DNA of 64,000 nucleotides from positions 33,954 through 97,953 of the forward strand of contig CANRHR010000009.1 of assembly GCA_947630475.1 (NCBI GenBank), given 5' to 3'. The stretch is from an uncultured Clostridia bacterium. Its GTDB lineage: Bacteria > Bacillota > Clostridia > Lachnospirales > CAG-274. The number at the start of each line of letters is the position of its first letter. Position 1 is the first letter of the stretch. This document shows, piece by piece, positions 27,676-37,517 of the stretch. The position numbers and the translations under genes are program-made. The notes under the pieces were generated by a model. It saw only the letters and a program-made list of their open reading frames with translations. It did not search any database and was not told the DNA's origin.

Positions 27676-28225
27676 TTTATACAATGACATGATAAAAAAA
27701 AGCCAAAACAAATTTCCGAATAGAAAAATTGTTTTGGGAGAAGGCTTAATAAACTCAGAAATAATGCTTATAGGCGAAGCCCCCGGCGGTGAAGAGGAAA
27801 AGCAAGGCAAACCGTTTGTAGGCAGCGCAGGGAAAAATCTTAACGAATTTCTTAAAATATTGGCTCTAAAAAGAGAAGATATATTTATATCAAATGTTGT
27901 AAAGATAAGGCCATTTAAATTAAGCCCTAAAACAGGCAAGCCTATTAATCGTGCGCCAAATAAAGAAGAGCTTGATTTTTTTATTCCATATCTTATAGAT
28001 GAAATAAATAAGGTGGCGCCGAATATTGTTGTTACATTAGGCAATACCGCTCTAAGAGCGGTATTGAATAAAAGCAGCGCCGTTATAGGCGATTATCACG
28101 GAAAAATTACTCAAAATGATATGCTTAAGATTTTCCCTTTGTATCACCCTGCATCAATAATTTATAACAGAGCTCTTAAAAATGTTTATGAAGAAGATTT
28201 GATAAAGCTTAAAAAATTAATCTGA
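27665..28225 (+). CDS. Uracil-DNA glycosylase, family 4-like, without Fe-S cysteines
   Basis: This base-excision enzyme would remove uracil from DNA. The 186-residue protein has motif A as [17 protein letters not shown] (about 38-54), the [10 protein letters not shown] strand, [21 protein letters not shown] and motif B as [10 protein letters not shown]. Canonical family 4 enzymes carry a [4Fe-4S] cluster held by four Cys; this protein contains no Cys at all. It may therefore be a cluster-free branch. It overlaps the rhomboid gene by 11 bp and is likely co-translated. Confidence 0.85.
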   Translation: MLTDLYNDMIKKSQNKFPNRKIVLGEGLINSEIMLIGEAPGGEEEKQGKPFVGSAGKNLNEFLKILALKREDIFISNVVKIRPFKLSPKTGKPINRAPNKEELDFFIPYLIDEINKVAPNIVVTLGNTALRAVLNKSSAVIGDYHGKITQNDMLKIFPLYHPASIIYNRALKNVYEEDLIKLKKLI

Positions 28226-28230
28226 TTATT

Positions 28231-28292
28231 TAAACGACAAGTAAGCATGCCGCTTATTAGGCGATGGTCTTATTCAGTCGATAAACAAAAGC
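28231..28292 (+). repeat. Dispersed palindromic repeat, right-module copy
   Basis: ACGACAAGTAAGCATGCCGC, TTATTAGGCGATGGTC, then TTATTCAGTCGATAA. Only the right module is present, between two converging genes (UDG and the deacetylase). Confidence 0.6.
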
Positions 28293-28306
28293 TTTAATTT
28301 AAAATT

Positions 28307-29221
28307 TTATTTTATCTCATCAAGGCTTTTAAACTCATATCCCAACTCTCTTAAGCTGTCTATAATATCGGGCAAAGCCTCGGTATTGGATTGGCTTACG
28401 GCATGAAGAAGAGTTATGCAGCCGTTATGATATCTTTTCATAACAGTATTGTAAGCAGCTTCCTTTCCGGGCTGATCATCAGTGAGCCAATCACGATAAG
28501 CAAAACTCCAAAATATAGTTTTGTAACCAAGACCCTGTGTTACGGCAAGGGTCCTTTCACTGTATTCTCCCATAGGCGGTCTGAATACCTTAGGCATATC
28601 CTTACCCGTAACCTCTTTAAAATAATCAGCCGTATCCTTAATCTCTTTTCTCAATTCATCATCGGTTAAATCGGGTGAGCTTAAATGTCTTACCGAATGA
28701 TTGCCCACAACATGACCTTCGTCAACCATTCTCTTGATTAAATCCTGATTACTTTCTATATAGGATTTTGTAACAAAAAAAGCTGCAGGTACATTCTTTT
28801 CTTTAAGAACATCAAGTATTTTTGATGAATATCCGTTTTCATAACCTTCATCAAATGTAAGATAAATAACTTTGTCATCTGTTGTTCCCACATAATAAGC
28901 ATTATATTTATTTAAATCCACCTTTTCTGATGCGGTAGGCTTTATGTGCTCATCATTGGGATTAAAATACCAACCGAGCTTCTCATTTGATAAACCTTTT
29001 GCATCAACTATAATTTCCGTTGCTTCTGTTGTTTCTTCTTCAGATTCTTCCGTACTCTCTGAGTAATCTTTATCATCGCTTGTCTGTTCCTGAGATGCCT
29101 CTTGTGATAATTCTTGTGATGAGATTTCATCCAGCGGCTTATCAAGCGCATTTTCTTCGCCGCAGCCTGAAAGTGCCATTGTTAAAGCGCTGATAATAAT
29201 TGCCGTTGCTTCTTTAAGCAT
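28307..29221 (-). CDS. PdaA-like polysaccharide deacetylase lipoprotein
   Basis: This is a NodB-type deacetylase, 304 residues, with a lipobox (LSGC, Cys ~20) and an acidic Ser/Glu-rich linker (about 25-75). The NodB domain shows TFDEGYENGYSSKIL, the form seen in the delta-lactam-forming PdaA group, then GNHSVRHLS (metal-binding His), RPPMGEYS and TLLHAVS. In spore-formers PdaA acts on cortex peptidoglycan to make muramic delta-lactam, which fits the sporulation genes nearby, though a vegetative role is possible. The start follows AAGGAGGTTGTTTT. Confidence 0.82.
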   Translation of the reverse strand: MLKEATAIIISALTMALSGCGEENALDKPLDEISSQELSQEASQEQTSDDKDYSESTEESEEETTEATEIIVDAKGLSNEKLGWYFNPNDEHIKPTASEKVDLNKYNAYYVGTTDDKVIYLTFDEGYENGYSSKILDVLKEKNVPAAFFVTKSYIESNQDLIKRMVDEGHVVGNHSVRHLSSPDLTDDELRKEIKDTADYFKEVTGKDMPKVFRPPMGEYSERTLAVTQGLGYKTIFWSFAYRDWLTDDQPGKEAAYNTVMKRYHNGCITLLHAVSQSNTEALPDIIDSLRELGYEFKSLDEIK

Positions 29222-29245
29222 AAAACAACCTCCTTTTTAATCTTT

Positions 29246-30316
29246 TTAATCTTCACCTGTTTTAAGTTTTTCCGCCTGTTCGGCTGTAATAAGAGTATCT
29301 ATAATTTCATCAAGATCGCCGTTAATTATAGAGTCGATTTTTTGTAAAGTAAGATTTACTCTATGGTCGGTAACTCGTCCTTGAGGATAATTATAGGTTC
29401 TTATTTTTTCGTTTCTGTTGCCCCTTCCAACCTGACTTTTTCTTTCAGAGGCAATTTCATCATGCTGCTTTTCCGTTTCAAGCTCATAAAGCTTGCTCAT
29501 AAGCACCTTAAGAGCTTTTTCTTTATTTTTGAGCTGACTTTTTTCATCTTGGCATGAGATAACTATCCCTGTCGGAATATGAGTAAGACGAACAGCCGAA
29601 TCAGTTGTATTAACACACTGACCGCCGTTTCCGGATGCTCTGAAAACATCAAATTTACAATCATTCATATCCAGCTTAACATCCACCTCCTCAACTTCCG
29701 GCAATACAGCTACAGTTACTGTAGATGTATGTATTCTGCCTTTTGATTCGGTTGCCGGCACTCTTTGTACTCTGTGTACTCCGCTTTCATATTTAAATCT
29801 TGAATAAGCGCCCGAGCCGGAAATCATAAATACAATCTCCTTAAAACCTCCCGCATCACTCGGATTTGTGTTCATAAGCTCAACTTTCCAGCCCTTATTT
29901 TCTGCATATTTGCCATACATTCTAAAAAGATCTCCGGCAAAAATTGCGGATTCATCTCCTCCTGCTCCGCCTCTTATTTCAATTATAACATTTTTTTCAT
30001 CATTCGGATCCTTTGGGAGAAGCAGAAGCTTTAATTCATTTTCGATAATTTGAAGTTTTTCACTTTTTTCACTAAGCTCCTCCTTAACCAAAAGCTTCAT
30101 TTCTTCATCAAGACTTTCGCCAAGCATTTCTTTTGCTTCGGATATTGCCTTTTTAACATCTTTATATTCTCTGTACTTTTCAACAATAGCGCTCATGTCG
30201 CTATGCTCTTTCATAAGTTTTCTCCATTGAGCATTATCGGCTATAATATCCGGATCGTTAATTTTATCGGATATATCCAAAAATCTTTTTTCAATATCTT
30301 CAAGTCTGTCAAACAT
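29246..30316 (-). CDS. prfA: Peptide chain release factor 1
   Basis: RF1 recognises UAA and UAG stop codons and triggers hydrolysis of peptidyl-tRNA. The 356-residue protein has the N-terminal helical domain, the [20 protein letters not shown] stretch, and the catalytic [16 protein letters not shown] segment containing GGQ. It is followed on the same strand by the deacetylase and preceded by prmC, whose product methylates the GGQ glutamine. Confidence 0.96.
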   Translation of the reverse strand: MFDRLEDIEKRFLDISDKINDPDIIADNAQWRKLMKEHSDMSAIVEKYREYKDVKKAISEAKEMLGESLDEEMKLLVKEELSEKSEKLQIIENELKLLLLPKDPNDEKNVIIEIRGGAGGDESAIFAGDLFRMYGKYAENKGWKVELMNTNPSDAGGFKEIVFMISGSGAYSRFKYESGVHRVQRVPATESKGRIHTSTVTVAVLPEVEEVDVKLDMNDCKFDVFRASGNGGQCVNTTDSAVRLTHIPTGIVISCQDEKSQLKNKEKALKVLMSKLYELETEKQHDEIASERKSQVGRGNRNEKIRTYNYPQGRVTDHRVNLTLQKIDSIINGDLDEIIDTLITAEQAEKLKTGED

Positions 30317-30354
30317 TTTTAATCCTCCAAATTTGCAAGCTTTATGCTTTATAT

Positions 30355-31218
30355 TTAAGTCAATGATATATTGTCGGGCTTGACAGCATATACCACCCTG
30401 TCAAGGCCTGCAAGATCTTTCAAAACACAAATATTTTCAAAACCGTTTTTTCCCAATATTTCACATACCTCAAAGCCTTGATCGAAACCGATTTCAAAAA
30501 AAATCATACCCAAGTTTTTAAGCCTTTGCACAGCGCCTTCGGTTATTTTCCTGTAAAAAGAAAGACCGTCTTCTCCTCCGTTAAGTGCGGCAAAAGGCTC
30601 AAAGCATCTTACATTTTTATCAAGCGAATATATATCTCTTGTTTTTATATACGGCGGATTTGATATAACAGCATCATATTTTTTGTTATCGATGCCATCG
30701 TAAATATTGCTTCTGACAAAATTAATTCTGTCAGCAACGCCATTAATACAAGCATTTTCTTTGGCGGTTTCCAATGCCTGCTGAGAAATATCACAGGCAT
30801 CAAAAACTGCGTTATTTATATATTTTGCCAAAGAAACAGCTATTGCGCCCGAGCCTGTTCCTATATCCAAAAAGCTTTTTAAAGATTTTTTTTGGGACTC
30901 TTCAATTACCTTTTCAACAAGAACCTCCGTATCGCACCTAGGGATAAGGGTAAAATTATTTACCTTAAACATAAGCCCCATAAATTCCTTCCTGCCAAGA
31001 ATATAAGCTATAGGTTCGTTATTTTCTCTTCTTTTTAAAAGACTTTCAAAACAGCGTTCTTCGCTTTCGCTAAGTTTTCGGCTGTCATTAATAAAAAGTT
31101 CTGTTTTTTTCAAACCTGAAGCCTCTGATAAAATCAGCTCGCAATCAATAAAATATGAATCTATATTTGCATTTTTAAGACGCTGTATACCATATTTTAA
31201 AGCCTCGGCGACAGTCAT
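30355..31218 (-). CDS. prmC: Release factor glutamine methyltransferase PrmC
   Basis: This enzyme methylates the Gln of the GGQ motif in RF1/RF2 using S-adenosylmethionine. The 287-residue protein has an N-terminal helical domain and a Rossmann methyltransferase domain with [17 protein letters not shown] (motif I) and the catalytic ISNPPYIK. It lies immediately upstream of prfA in the same direction and overlaps the DUF1385 gene by 4 bp. Confidence 0.94.
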   Translation of the reverse strand: MTVAEALKYGIQRLKNANIDSYFIDCELILSEASGLKKTELFINDSRKLSESEERCFESLLKRRENNEPIAYILGRKEFMGLMFKVNNFTLIPRCDTEVLVEKVIEESQKKSLKSFLDIGTGSGAIAVSLAKYINNAVFDACDISQQALETAKENACINGVADRINFVRSNIYDGIDNKKYDAVISNPPYIKTRDIYSLDKNVRCFEPFAALNGGEDGLSFYRKITEGAVQRLKNLGMIFFEIGFDQGFEVCEILGKNGFENICVLKDLAGLDRVVYAVKPDNISLT

Positions 31219-32183
31219 TTTATATTCTCACCTTTTTCTTCCGGCTCCTTTTTAAGCACTGTTTTTAATGATTCTATAGCTACTTCAATCATTTCATCAT
31301 CCGGCTCTTTAGTTGTTATAAGCTGCAAAGCCAAACCCGGCGCACTTACAATTTTAACAATAATATTATCATTTCTTCCTGCCCATTTTATTATTTCATA
31401 GCTTAAGCCTGCCACAACAGGCACAAGAAGAACCCTTGATATAATTCTTAAATATAATATATCCGTTCTTAAAAACAAAAAAACAACCATACTTACAAGC
31501 ATTACTATTATAAGAAAGCTTGTGCCGCATCTTTTATGAAGCCTTGTATGCTTTTTGACATTTTCAACCGTAAGCTCATCATCACTTTCAAAACAATTTA
31601 TGGTTTTGTGCTCTGCTCCGTGATACATAAAAACTCTTTTAACGTCCTTAAGCTGTGCTGTCAAAAAAATATAAAAAAGAAATATAAATATTCTGACAAA
31701 GCCCTCTATTATTCCCAGCGCCCATGTATCAGCCTTAAAGAATCTGTTTATAATAGAGCTTAACCATACCGGCAAAACCATAAAAAGGGCTACGGATAAA
31801 ATAATGGCTATAAAAACGCTGAAATAAATTAAATAATCCGCAAGCTTATCGCCAAATTTTTCTTCAAGCCATTTATCAAATTTGCTTTGGCTTTCCTCTT
31901 CGGAAAGATCATCAAGCCCGGACATCTCGGCGGATTTTGTTATAACCTTCATACCCACAACAAGGCTGTCAATAAAAGAAACAACTCCTCTTATAATAGG
32001 CCAGCCCAAAAGCTTAAGCTTATCCGAAGCAGGAACAATATCCTTTTCAAATATTTCTATCTTCCTGCTTTGAGTATTTCTTACAGCCAAGGCGTACATT
32101 CTTTTGCCCCTCATCATAACCCCCTCTATAACCGCCTGACCGCCTATGCCTTTTCCTCCTATGGGGCATTTTTTATCTGACAA
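31215..32183 (-). CDS. DUF1385 membrane protein
   Basis: This ~322-residue membrane protein belongs to the DUF1385 family, usually found beside prmC/prfA in Clostridia. Features are the N-terminal GIGGQAVIEGVMMRGKR, about five hydrophobic segments and the conserved FMYHGAEHKTINCFE and RLHKRCGTSFLI blocks with His and Cys residues. The role is not established. A TTG at 32183 is chosen as start because GGAGTGATAAAC lies in front of it; an in-frame TTG 30 bp upstream has no ribosome site. Confidence 0.88.
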   Translation of the reverse strand: MSDKKCPIGGKGIGGQAVIEGVMMRGKRMYALAVRNTQSRKIEIFEKDIVPASDKLKLLGWPIIRGVVSFIDSLVVGMKVITKSAEMSGLDDLSEEESQSKFDKWLEEKFGDKLADYLIYFSVFIAIILSVALFMVLPVWLSSIINRFFKADTWALGIIEGFVRIFIFLFYIFLTAQLKDVKRVFMYHGAEHKTINCFESDDELTVENVKKHTRLHKRCGTSFLIIVMLVSMVVFLFLRTDILYLRIISRVLLVPVVAGLSYEIIKWAGRNDNIIVKIVSAPGLALQLITTKEPDDEMIEVAIESLKTVLKKEPEEKGENIK

Positions 32184-32271
32184 GTTTATCACTCCAGTTC
32201 TTTTAAATTTCAATGCAAAATATAATCTATTATTCCATTTTATTATAACATTAATTTAATTTAAGTCAAAG

Positions 32272-32330
32272 GAAAATAAAAAAGAAAAACAAAGACTGCC
32301 TGCTCTTTTGCAAAAGAACAAGCAGTCTTT
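32272..32330 (-). terminator. Intrinsic terminator of ppk1
   Basis: On the minus strand AAAGACTGC pairs with GCAGTCTTT around an inner CTTTTGCAAAAG palindrome and is followed by GTTTTTCTTTTTT, about 25 bp past the ppk1 stop. Confidence 0.85.
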
Positions 32331-32354
32331 AAAAATTCTCAAAAGCCTATTTTG

Positions 32355-34469
32355 CTATTCTTCATCCTTATGATAAACCGGTGTGAAAATATCCTGAGTT
32401 TTGTTTAATCTCAAAGCCTCTGCTCTTTTAAGGCTGATCTCATAAAATTTAAGCTGAGAATGAACAGTTTCCTTTCCTCTTTTATCAATACGCTTGTAGG
32501 TTCCGTCACTCTGTTCTACTCTAATTTTAACAGTATCCGACAAGGTAACGTTTAATATCTGCATTACTCTTTTCTTAACATCCTCATCATCCACAATAAA
32601 AGCAACCTCAACCCTTCTGTCAAGATTTCTGGGCATCCAATCGGCGCTTGATAAATATATTACAGGAGAATTATCGTTTTGGAAATAATAAATACGGCTA
32701 TGTTCAAGAAATCTGTCAACTATACTATATACGGTAATATTTTCGCTAAGATTTTTAATTCCCGGTTTAAGGCAGCATATTCCCCTTACTATCAGCTTGA
32801 TTTCGACGCCGGCAATAGAAGCGCTGTAAAGCGCCTGTATAATATTACAGTCTACAAGAGAATTAAATTTTGCAATAATCTTTGCCGGTTTTCCCTGCAA
32901 AGCATTTTTTTCTTCGTTTTTAATCATCTTAATAAACATAGTCCTAAGCCCCGTGGGAGCAACGGCAATTTTATTATACTCGGTATTTTGACAGTATCCA
33001 GTCAATACATTGAAAAGAGCCGAAACATCGGAACCATAACTTTCCTTTGCTGTAAAAAGACCTATATCCGTATATATCTTTGCTGTTTTATCGTTATAAT
33101 TTCCCGTTCCCAAATGGCAATAGCGATGTATTCCGTCCTCTTCTTTTCTTACCACAAGGCAAAGCTTGCAGTGCGTTTTTAGCCCCACAAGGCCATATAC
33201 AACATGACAGCCCGCTTTTTCAAGCTGTCTTGCCCAGTTTATATTATTTTCTTCATCAAAACGTGCTTTTAATTCAACCAAAACCGTTACCTGTTTTCCG
33301 TTTTCAGCCGCCTGCACCAAAGCCGAAATAATCGGAGAGTTGCCCGAAACCCTATACAACGTCTGTTTAATCGCCAATACTTGAGGATCGTTTGCGGAGG
33401 TTTTTACAAAATTTACCACACAATCAAAGCTGTCATAAGGATGATGCACAATTATATCCTTTTTTCTTATCGCTTCATATATGTCACAATCCGCAAACTC
33501 CGGTACGCTTAAAGGAGTAAGAGGTTTGTTTCTCAAATGATCACAGCCCTTAAGGCCTGCCACACTAAACCAGCTTGTAAGATCTATTATGCCGTTTATA
33601 ACATATATATCCTCCTCGCCAAGCTCAAGCTTTTCTTTAAGGAAATCATAAGATGCCTGACAAATTCCCTTTTGAATTTCAAGACGAACAGGATCGCCCC
33701 ATTTTCTTTTTTTAATTGATTCTTCTATTTCTATAAGCAAATCATGGCTGTCATCTTCATCAATATTGAGATCGGAATTTCTTGTTATTCTAAAATTATA
33801 CGCCGATTTTACCTTATAGCCTGTAAAGAGCTTATCTATAAAATGAGTGATAATTTCCTCAAGGAATATAAACTGTCTTTTGCCGTCGCTTGATGGCAGC
33901 TCAGTTATTCTCGGAATAACAGACGGTATCTGAACAACGGCATAAGTAGGAGATTCGGTATCCATTTCAACTATAAGATTAAGACTCTTGTTTGCCACCA
34001 GAGGAAAAGGACGGCTTTGATCAATAGCCATAGGCGTTATAATAGGAAATATAGTTGAATTATAATATACTTTTATAAAATCCTTTTGCTCTTTATTAAG
34101 CTCATTGTATTTAATAAAGCTTATTCCTTCCTCCTCCAAAGCGGGAAGAAGGCTCCTGTTAAGACAGGCATACTGCTTTTTTACCATATCGTGCACCTTT
34201 TCGGATATGCTTTTAAGCTGTTGATTTGGAGTAAGGCCGGACGGATCTTTCTTATTTGAGCCTGCAAAAACCTGATCCATAAGCCCCGATACCCTTACCA
34301 TAAAAAATTCATCCATATTCGACGCCGTTATCGCTAAAAAATTCAGCCTTTCAAGAATTGGGTTCGATTTATCAAGAGCCTCCTCCAATACCCTGTAATT
34401 AAATTCAAGCCAGCTTAACTCTCTGTTTACATATAAATCGGGTCTTTCCAAATTGATAGCATCATCCAT
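32355..34469 (-). CDS. ppk1: Polyphosphate kinase 1
   Basis: This enzyme reversibly makes inorganic polyphosphate from ATP. The 704-residue length is standard. The N-terminal domain opens with YVNRELSWLEFNYRVLEEA and SNMDEFFMVRVSGL; the catalytic domains carry HHPYDSF, LYRVSGNS and the autophosphorylated His in HRYCHLGTGNYND, and later DRFLEHSRIYYF. Its start directly abuts the stop of the Ppx-like gene upstream, so they form one polyphosphate unit. Confidence 0.96.
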   Translation of the reverse strand: MDDAINLERPDLYVNRELSWLEFNYRVLEEALDKSNPILERLNFLAITASNMDEFFMVRVSGLMDQVFAGSNKKDPSGLTPNQQLKSISEKVHDMVKKQYACLNRSLLPALEEEGISFIKYNELNKEQKDFIKVYYNSTIFPIITPMAIDQSRPFPLVANKSLNLIVEMDTESPTYAVVQIPSVIPRITELPSSDGKRQFIFLEEIITHFIDKLFTGYKVKSAYNFRITRNSDLNIDEDDSHDLLIEIEESIKKRKWGDPVRLEIQKGICQASYDFLKEKLELGEEDIYVINGIIDLTSWFSVAGLKGCDHLRNKPLTPLSVPEFADCDIYEAIRKKDIIVHHPYDSFDCVVNFVKTSANDPQVLAIKQTLYRVSGNSPIISALVQAAENGKQVTVLVELKARFDEENNINWARQLEKAGCHVVYGLVGLKTHCKLCLVVRKEEDGIHRYCHLGTGNYNDKTAKIYTDIGLFTAKESYGSDVSALFNVLTGYCQNTEYNKIAVAPTGLRTMFIKMIKNEEKNALQGKPAKIIAKFNSLVDCNIIQALYSASIAGVEIKLIVRGICCLKPGIKNLSENITVYSIVDRFLEHSRIYYFQNDNSPVIYLSSADWMPRNLDRRVEVAFIVDDEDVKKRVMQILNVTLSDTVKIRVEQSDGTYKRIDKRGKETVHSQLKFYEISLKRAEALRLNKTQDIFTPVYHKDEE

Positions 34470-35999
34470 TTATATCACTCTCCTTTTTTTCAAAACGGCT
34501 TTAATTCCGTATACATCTTCAAAAAGCTTTGCCTTTGATGCAAAAGCCCACATTTCAAGCTCTATATCTTTATTGGTTACAACAGTTATTATAAGTTCAT
34601 TAGAGTTAAGCCTTACATCTATATCGTCAAATTTAAAATCATGGCTTCTGTTAAGAGAATCCGCCAAACGCAGAATAGCGCACAGTTTTGAGGTTAAAAC
34701 TCTTTCCTCCGGGGTAAGCGCTGCGTATTCAGCCCTATCCATACTTGGGGTCAATCTGCTGTGAAAAAGAGATATAACGGCAACAAGCAGACATTCTCTT
34801 TGGTTTAGCCCAACAAGATCCAATGCTCTTATTATTTCGTAAGAATGAATATAATGCTGCTTAACATTTATAAACTTCCCTACATTATGCAGCGTTGAAG
34901 AAAGATTAAGAAGAAGCCTTTCACGTTTTCCCAATCCGTGAAGCTTTTTTAATTTATCAAAAATCTTAAGGGCAAAATTCGACACTCTCTCTGTATGATT
35001 TATATCCAAATCAAATTTTTGAGCAATTTCCTTAGCGGAAGTCAAGGAGCTTATATCATATTCATCAGAAATTTTTTTCCAGTTTTCGGGAAGAAGAAGC
35101 TCATATATTACGCCGTCACTTAACGACACTCCCGGAGATAATATGCTTTCAGCCTTTGTATATTTTAAAAGCCTGTTGTAAACAATCAAAACAGGTAAAA
35201 GAACATCAGCTCTTTCAAGGGTTATGTTAAATTTATTTGCCAACTGAGATGGAGTAAGAGATTTTATTTCTTTATAAAGCTTTATAAATGCTTCTCTTGT
35301 TATTATCATGGTTGAATTATCTGTTGTTTCTCCGTTGCAAAGCTCACATATAAATTTAATTTCCGTACCTGTTATAATAAAATTTTTAATATTTTTGGGT
35401 ATTGAATGTTCCATTGCTTCAATAAAACCCTGAAGATATTCTTTTATTATATTGGGATACTCAAAAGAATTATCCAAAACCCCTTCAAAAAGATTGCTTA
35501 AGCGAAGAGCGCCTATTTTAATATTCTGCATACTTTTTATAAGGGAATTTTCAACAACAGAAACCGCAATATTTCCTGAGCCTAAATGCACAAGCAGTGA
35601 AGACTGCTTATATTCATCCGAAAGCTGGCTTAATGTTATTTTATTTACATAGTTTTTTTCCACGCTGTCATCCATTACCTCTAAATCGATGCCTGTTTTT
35701 ATTTTTATCTGATCTAATATGTATTCTTTATTTCCTGCCTCTCTTATGGCAGTGGTTGCGATGGCTCTTACCTTTTCGACAGCATATTCTTTCATAACAT
35801 TTTGAAAGCCCTTTATAACGGAAGATGTTTTTTCCATTTTTTCAAAACTTATTTTTCCGGCATGAAATGTATCTTTTCCCAAACTTAGAGGATAAGCTAT
35901 GGCTTCGATATTATGAATTTTATCTTTTTTTCTTTCGGCTATTTTAAGCCTCAGCTCGTTTGAGGCAATATCGATAACCGCTACGGTTTTACAGCTCAT
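34470..35999 (-). CDS. Ppx/GppA-family protein with HD domain, degenerate active site
   Basis: The 509-residue protein has an N-terminal actin-like Ppx/GppA phosphatase region (1-~300) and a C-terminal HD-type domain (~320-509, LSSTLHNVGKFINVKQHYIH). In this family exopolyphosphatase or pppGpp phosphohydrolase activity depends on a DIGGGSTE-type loop; here the equivalent is VHLGSGNIAVS, without the acidic residues. The HD motif reads HN. It may thus be a binding or regulatory protein. Its stop is one base from the ppk1 start, pointing to joint control of polyphosphate. The start follows AAGAAGGTGATTTA. Confidence 0.8.
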   Translation of the reverse strand: MSCKTVAVIDIASNELRLKIAERKKDKIHNIEAIAYPLSLGKDTFHAGKISFEKMEKTSSVIKGFQNVMKEYAVEKVRAIATTAIREAGNKEYILDQIKIKTGIDLEVMDDSVEKNYVNKITLSQLSDEYKQSSLLVHLGSGNIAVSVVENSLIKSMQNIKIGALRLSNLFEGVLDNSFEYPNIIKEYLQGFIEAMEHSIPKNIKNFIITGTEIKFICELCNGETTDNSTMIITREAFIKLYKEIKSLTPSQLANKFNITLERADVLLPVLIVYNRLLKYTKAESILSPGVSLSDGVIYELLLPENWKKISDEYDISSLTSAKEIAQKFDLDINHTERVSNFALKIFDKLKKLHGLGKRERLLLNLSSTLHNVGKFINVKQHYIHSYEIIRALDLVGLNQRECLLVAVISLFHSRLTPSMDRAEYAALTPEERVLTSKLCAILRLADSLNRSHDFKFDDIDVRLNSNELIITVVTNKDIELEMWAFASKAKLFEDVYGIKAVLKKRRVI

Positions 36000-36009
36000 T
36001 AAATCACCT

Positions 36010-36150
36010 TCTTAATATTATATGTCAATAATGTTTGCAGTTTTGCCAACCAAAACCACTCATAACCAACGTTTTTTTAAACCTAAGTATTTCTTTATGC
36101 CAAATACCAAGGTAAGCTTAGTTGGTTATAAAAATGAATTGGACATATAT
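36010..36150 (+). repeat. Diverged nested palindrome of the dispersed-repeat family
   Basis: An outer dyad ATATGTCAAT...ATTGGACATAT encloses an inner one, CATAACCAAC...GTTGGTTATAAA, with AAGCTTAG before the right inner arm. The inner arms match the right ends of the other copies. With the next feature this fills the 349-bp gap between sigF and the Ppx-like gene; I see no gene in it. Confidence 0.5.
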
Positions 36151-36270
36151 ATTTAGTCCTAAATTCTTCTACTTATATTTTTCCACAAAAAAAGGCATAA
36201 AACAAGATAAATTTTATACCTTTTAAAAAATTTTATCGATCAAACAAGAAAATTTGCTTATTACATATAT

Positions 36271-36325
36271 GCCAATGATATTCGTACTACGATACTTCAT
36301 AATATAAAAAAGTACAAATATCCTT
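36271..36325 (+). repeat. Short left-module repeat copy
   Basis: TGCCAATGATATTCGTACTA then CGATACTTCATAAT, followed by its own partial inverse AGTACAAATATCCTTG. It forms an imperfect hairpin about 25 bp beyond the sigF stop. Confidence 0.55.
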
Positions 36326-36348
36326 GATTAAAGCTGATTTTTTGATAT

Positions 36349-37065
36349 TTATAATAATTGTTCTCTTAGTTTTTTTAATATTTTCTTCTCTATTCGTGAT
36401 ATTTGAACCTGTGAAACTCCTATTTTTTTAGCCACCTCTGTTTGTGTTTTGTCGGAAAAATATCTAAGCATTATTATTTCTTTATCTCTTGGCTCCAATT
36501 TATCTATAAACTGCTTTAAGACTATATTATTTATTATTTTTTCATTTTCATCATCTTTAATTTCAAGCTTATCAATTAAAAAAATAGGATTTCCGTCGCT
36601 TTGATAAACCGTACTGTACAGACTTTCAACCTCTCTGTCAGCGTCCATTGCAATAATCAAATCGGATTCATCCGCCCCGAGAGCTTCGGCAATTTCATAA
36701 ACGCTTGGCTCGCACCCGTTAAGCTTTGTCAAATGCTCCTGCATATATCTTGCCTTTGAGGCAAGCTCTTTAAGCGGACGTGAAACCTTTATTATGCCGT
36801 TATCCCTTAAAAATCTCTTTATCTCTCCCATTATCATAGGCACCGCATAGGTTGAAAATTTTACTTCAAATGACAAATCAAATTTTTTTATGCACTTAAT
36901 CAAGCCGATTGCTCCTATCTGAAACAGATCTTCGCAATCATAGCCTCTGTTTGCAAAACGTTTTACTATGCTCCAAATCAAGCCTTTATTTTCTTCCAAA
37001 ATAGTTTCTTCCGCTTCTTTATCGCCGTTTTGAGCCTGTTTTATAAGCTCAAGGGTTCTGTTCAT
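36349..37065 (-). CDS. sigF: RNA polymerase sigma-F (forespore)
   Basis: This is the first forespore-specific sigma factor. The 238-residue chain has region 2 (YDCEDLFQIGAIGLIKCIKKF, given here across the -10 recognition helix start), MIMGEIKRFLRDNG, region 3 (LKELASKARYMQEHL) and region 4 (KTQTEVAKKIGVSQVQISR). The order spoIIAA-spoIIAB-sigF in one operon separates it from sigB and sigG. Activity is gated by SpoIIAB and released by SpoIIE, both encoded in this window. Confidence 0.96.
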   Translation of the reverse strand: MNRTLELIKQAQNGDKEAEETILEENKGLIWSIVKRFANRGYDCEDLFQIGAIGLIKCIKKFDLSFEVKFSTYAVPMIMGEIKRFLRDNGIIKVSRPLKELASKARYMQEHLTKLNGCEPSVYEIAEALGADESDLIIAMDADREVESLYSTVYQSDGNPIFLIDKLEIKDDENEKIINNIVLKQFIDKLEPRDKEIIMLRYFSDKTQTEVAKKIGVSQVQISRIEKKILKKLREQLL

Positions 37066-37084
37066 TTTATCACCCCTGTCAAGA

Positions 37085-37507
37085 TTAAGAAATTTTTTTG
37101 CTCATTTTTACTGTAGTTCCCTTGCCTTTTTCGGAAATAACCTCTATGCTGTCCATAAAAGTTTCCATAACCGTAAAGCCCATTCCCGAGCGCTCTTCCT
37201 CCGGCTTAGAGGTATAAAGCGCTGTCATAGCCTTTTTAATGTCATCAATGCCGGCGCCCTTATCCTCTATTTCTATGTATACAGTCCTGTCGGCTGTTTT
37301 AATTCTCATCTCAATAAAACCTGTCATATTTTCATAACCATGTATAACAGCATTTGTAACAGCTTCACAAACTGCCGTTTTTACATCGTTTAGGTCGGAT
37401 ACGGTAGGATTAAGCGGCAGTATAAAAGCTGCGGCGCAGGTTCTTGCCAAGGCTTCATTTTCCGAAACAGACTTGAATTTTATCTGCATTTCATTATCAT
37501 AATTCAT
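37085..37507 (-). CDS. spoIIAB: Anti-sigma-F factor/kinase SpoIIAB
   Basis: SpoIIAB binds and inhibits sigma F and phosphorylates SpoIIAA on serine. The ~140-residue GHKL ATPase has the N-box AVCEAVTNAVIHGYE, the G1 box EDKGAGIDD and the G2 box ERSGMGFTVMETFMD. The start is placed at 37507, where GAGGTGAAGAAG precedes the ATG; a TTG seven codons upstream overlaps the end of spoIIAA. It sits between spoIIAA and sigF, as in all spore-formers. Confidence 0.95.
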   Translation of the reverse strand: MNYDNEMQIKFKSVSENEALARTCAAAFILPLNPTVSDLNDVKTAVCEAVTNAVIHGYENMTGFIEMRIKTADRTVYIEIEDKGAGIDDIKKAMTALYTSKPEEERSGMGFTVMETFMDSIEVISEKGKGTTVKMSKKIS

Positions 37508-37517
37508 CTTCTTCACC

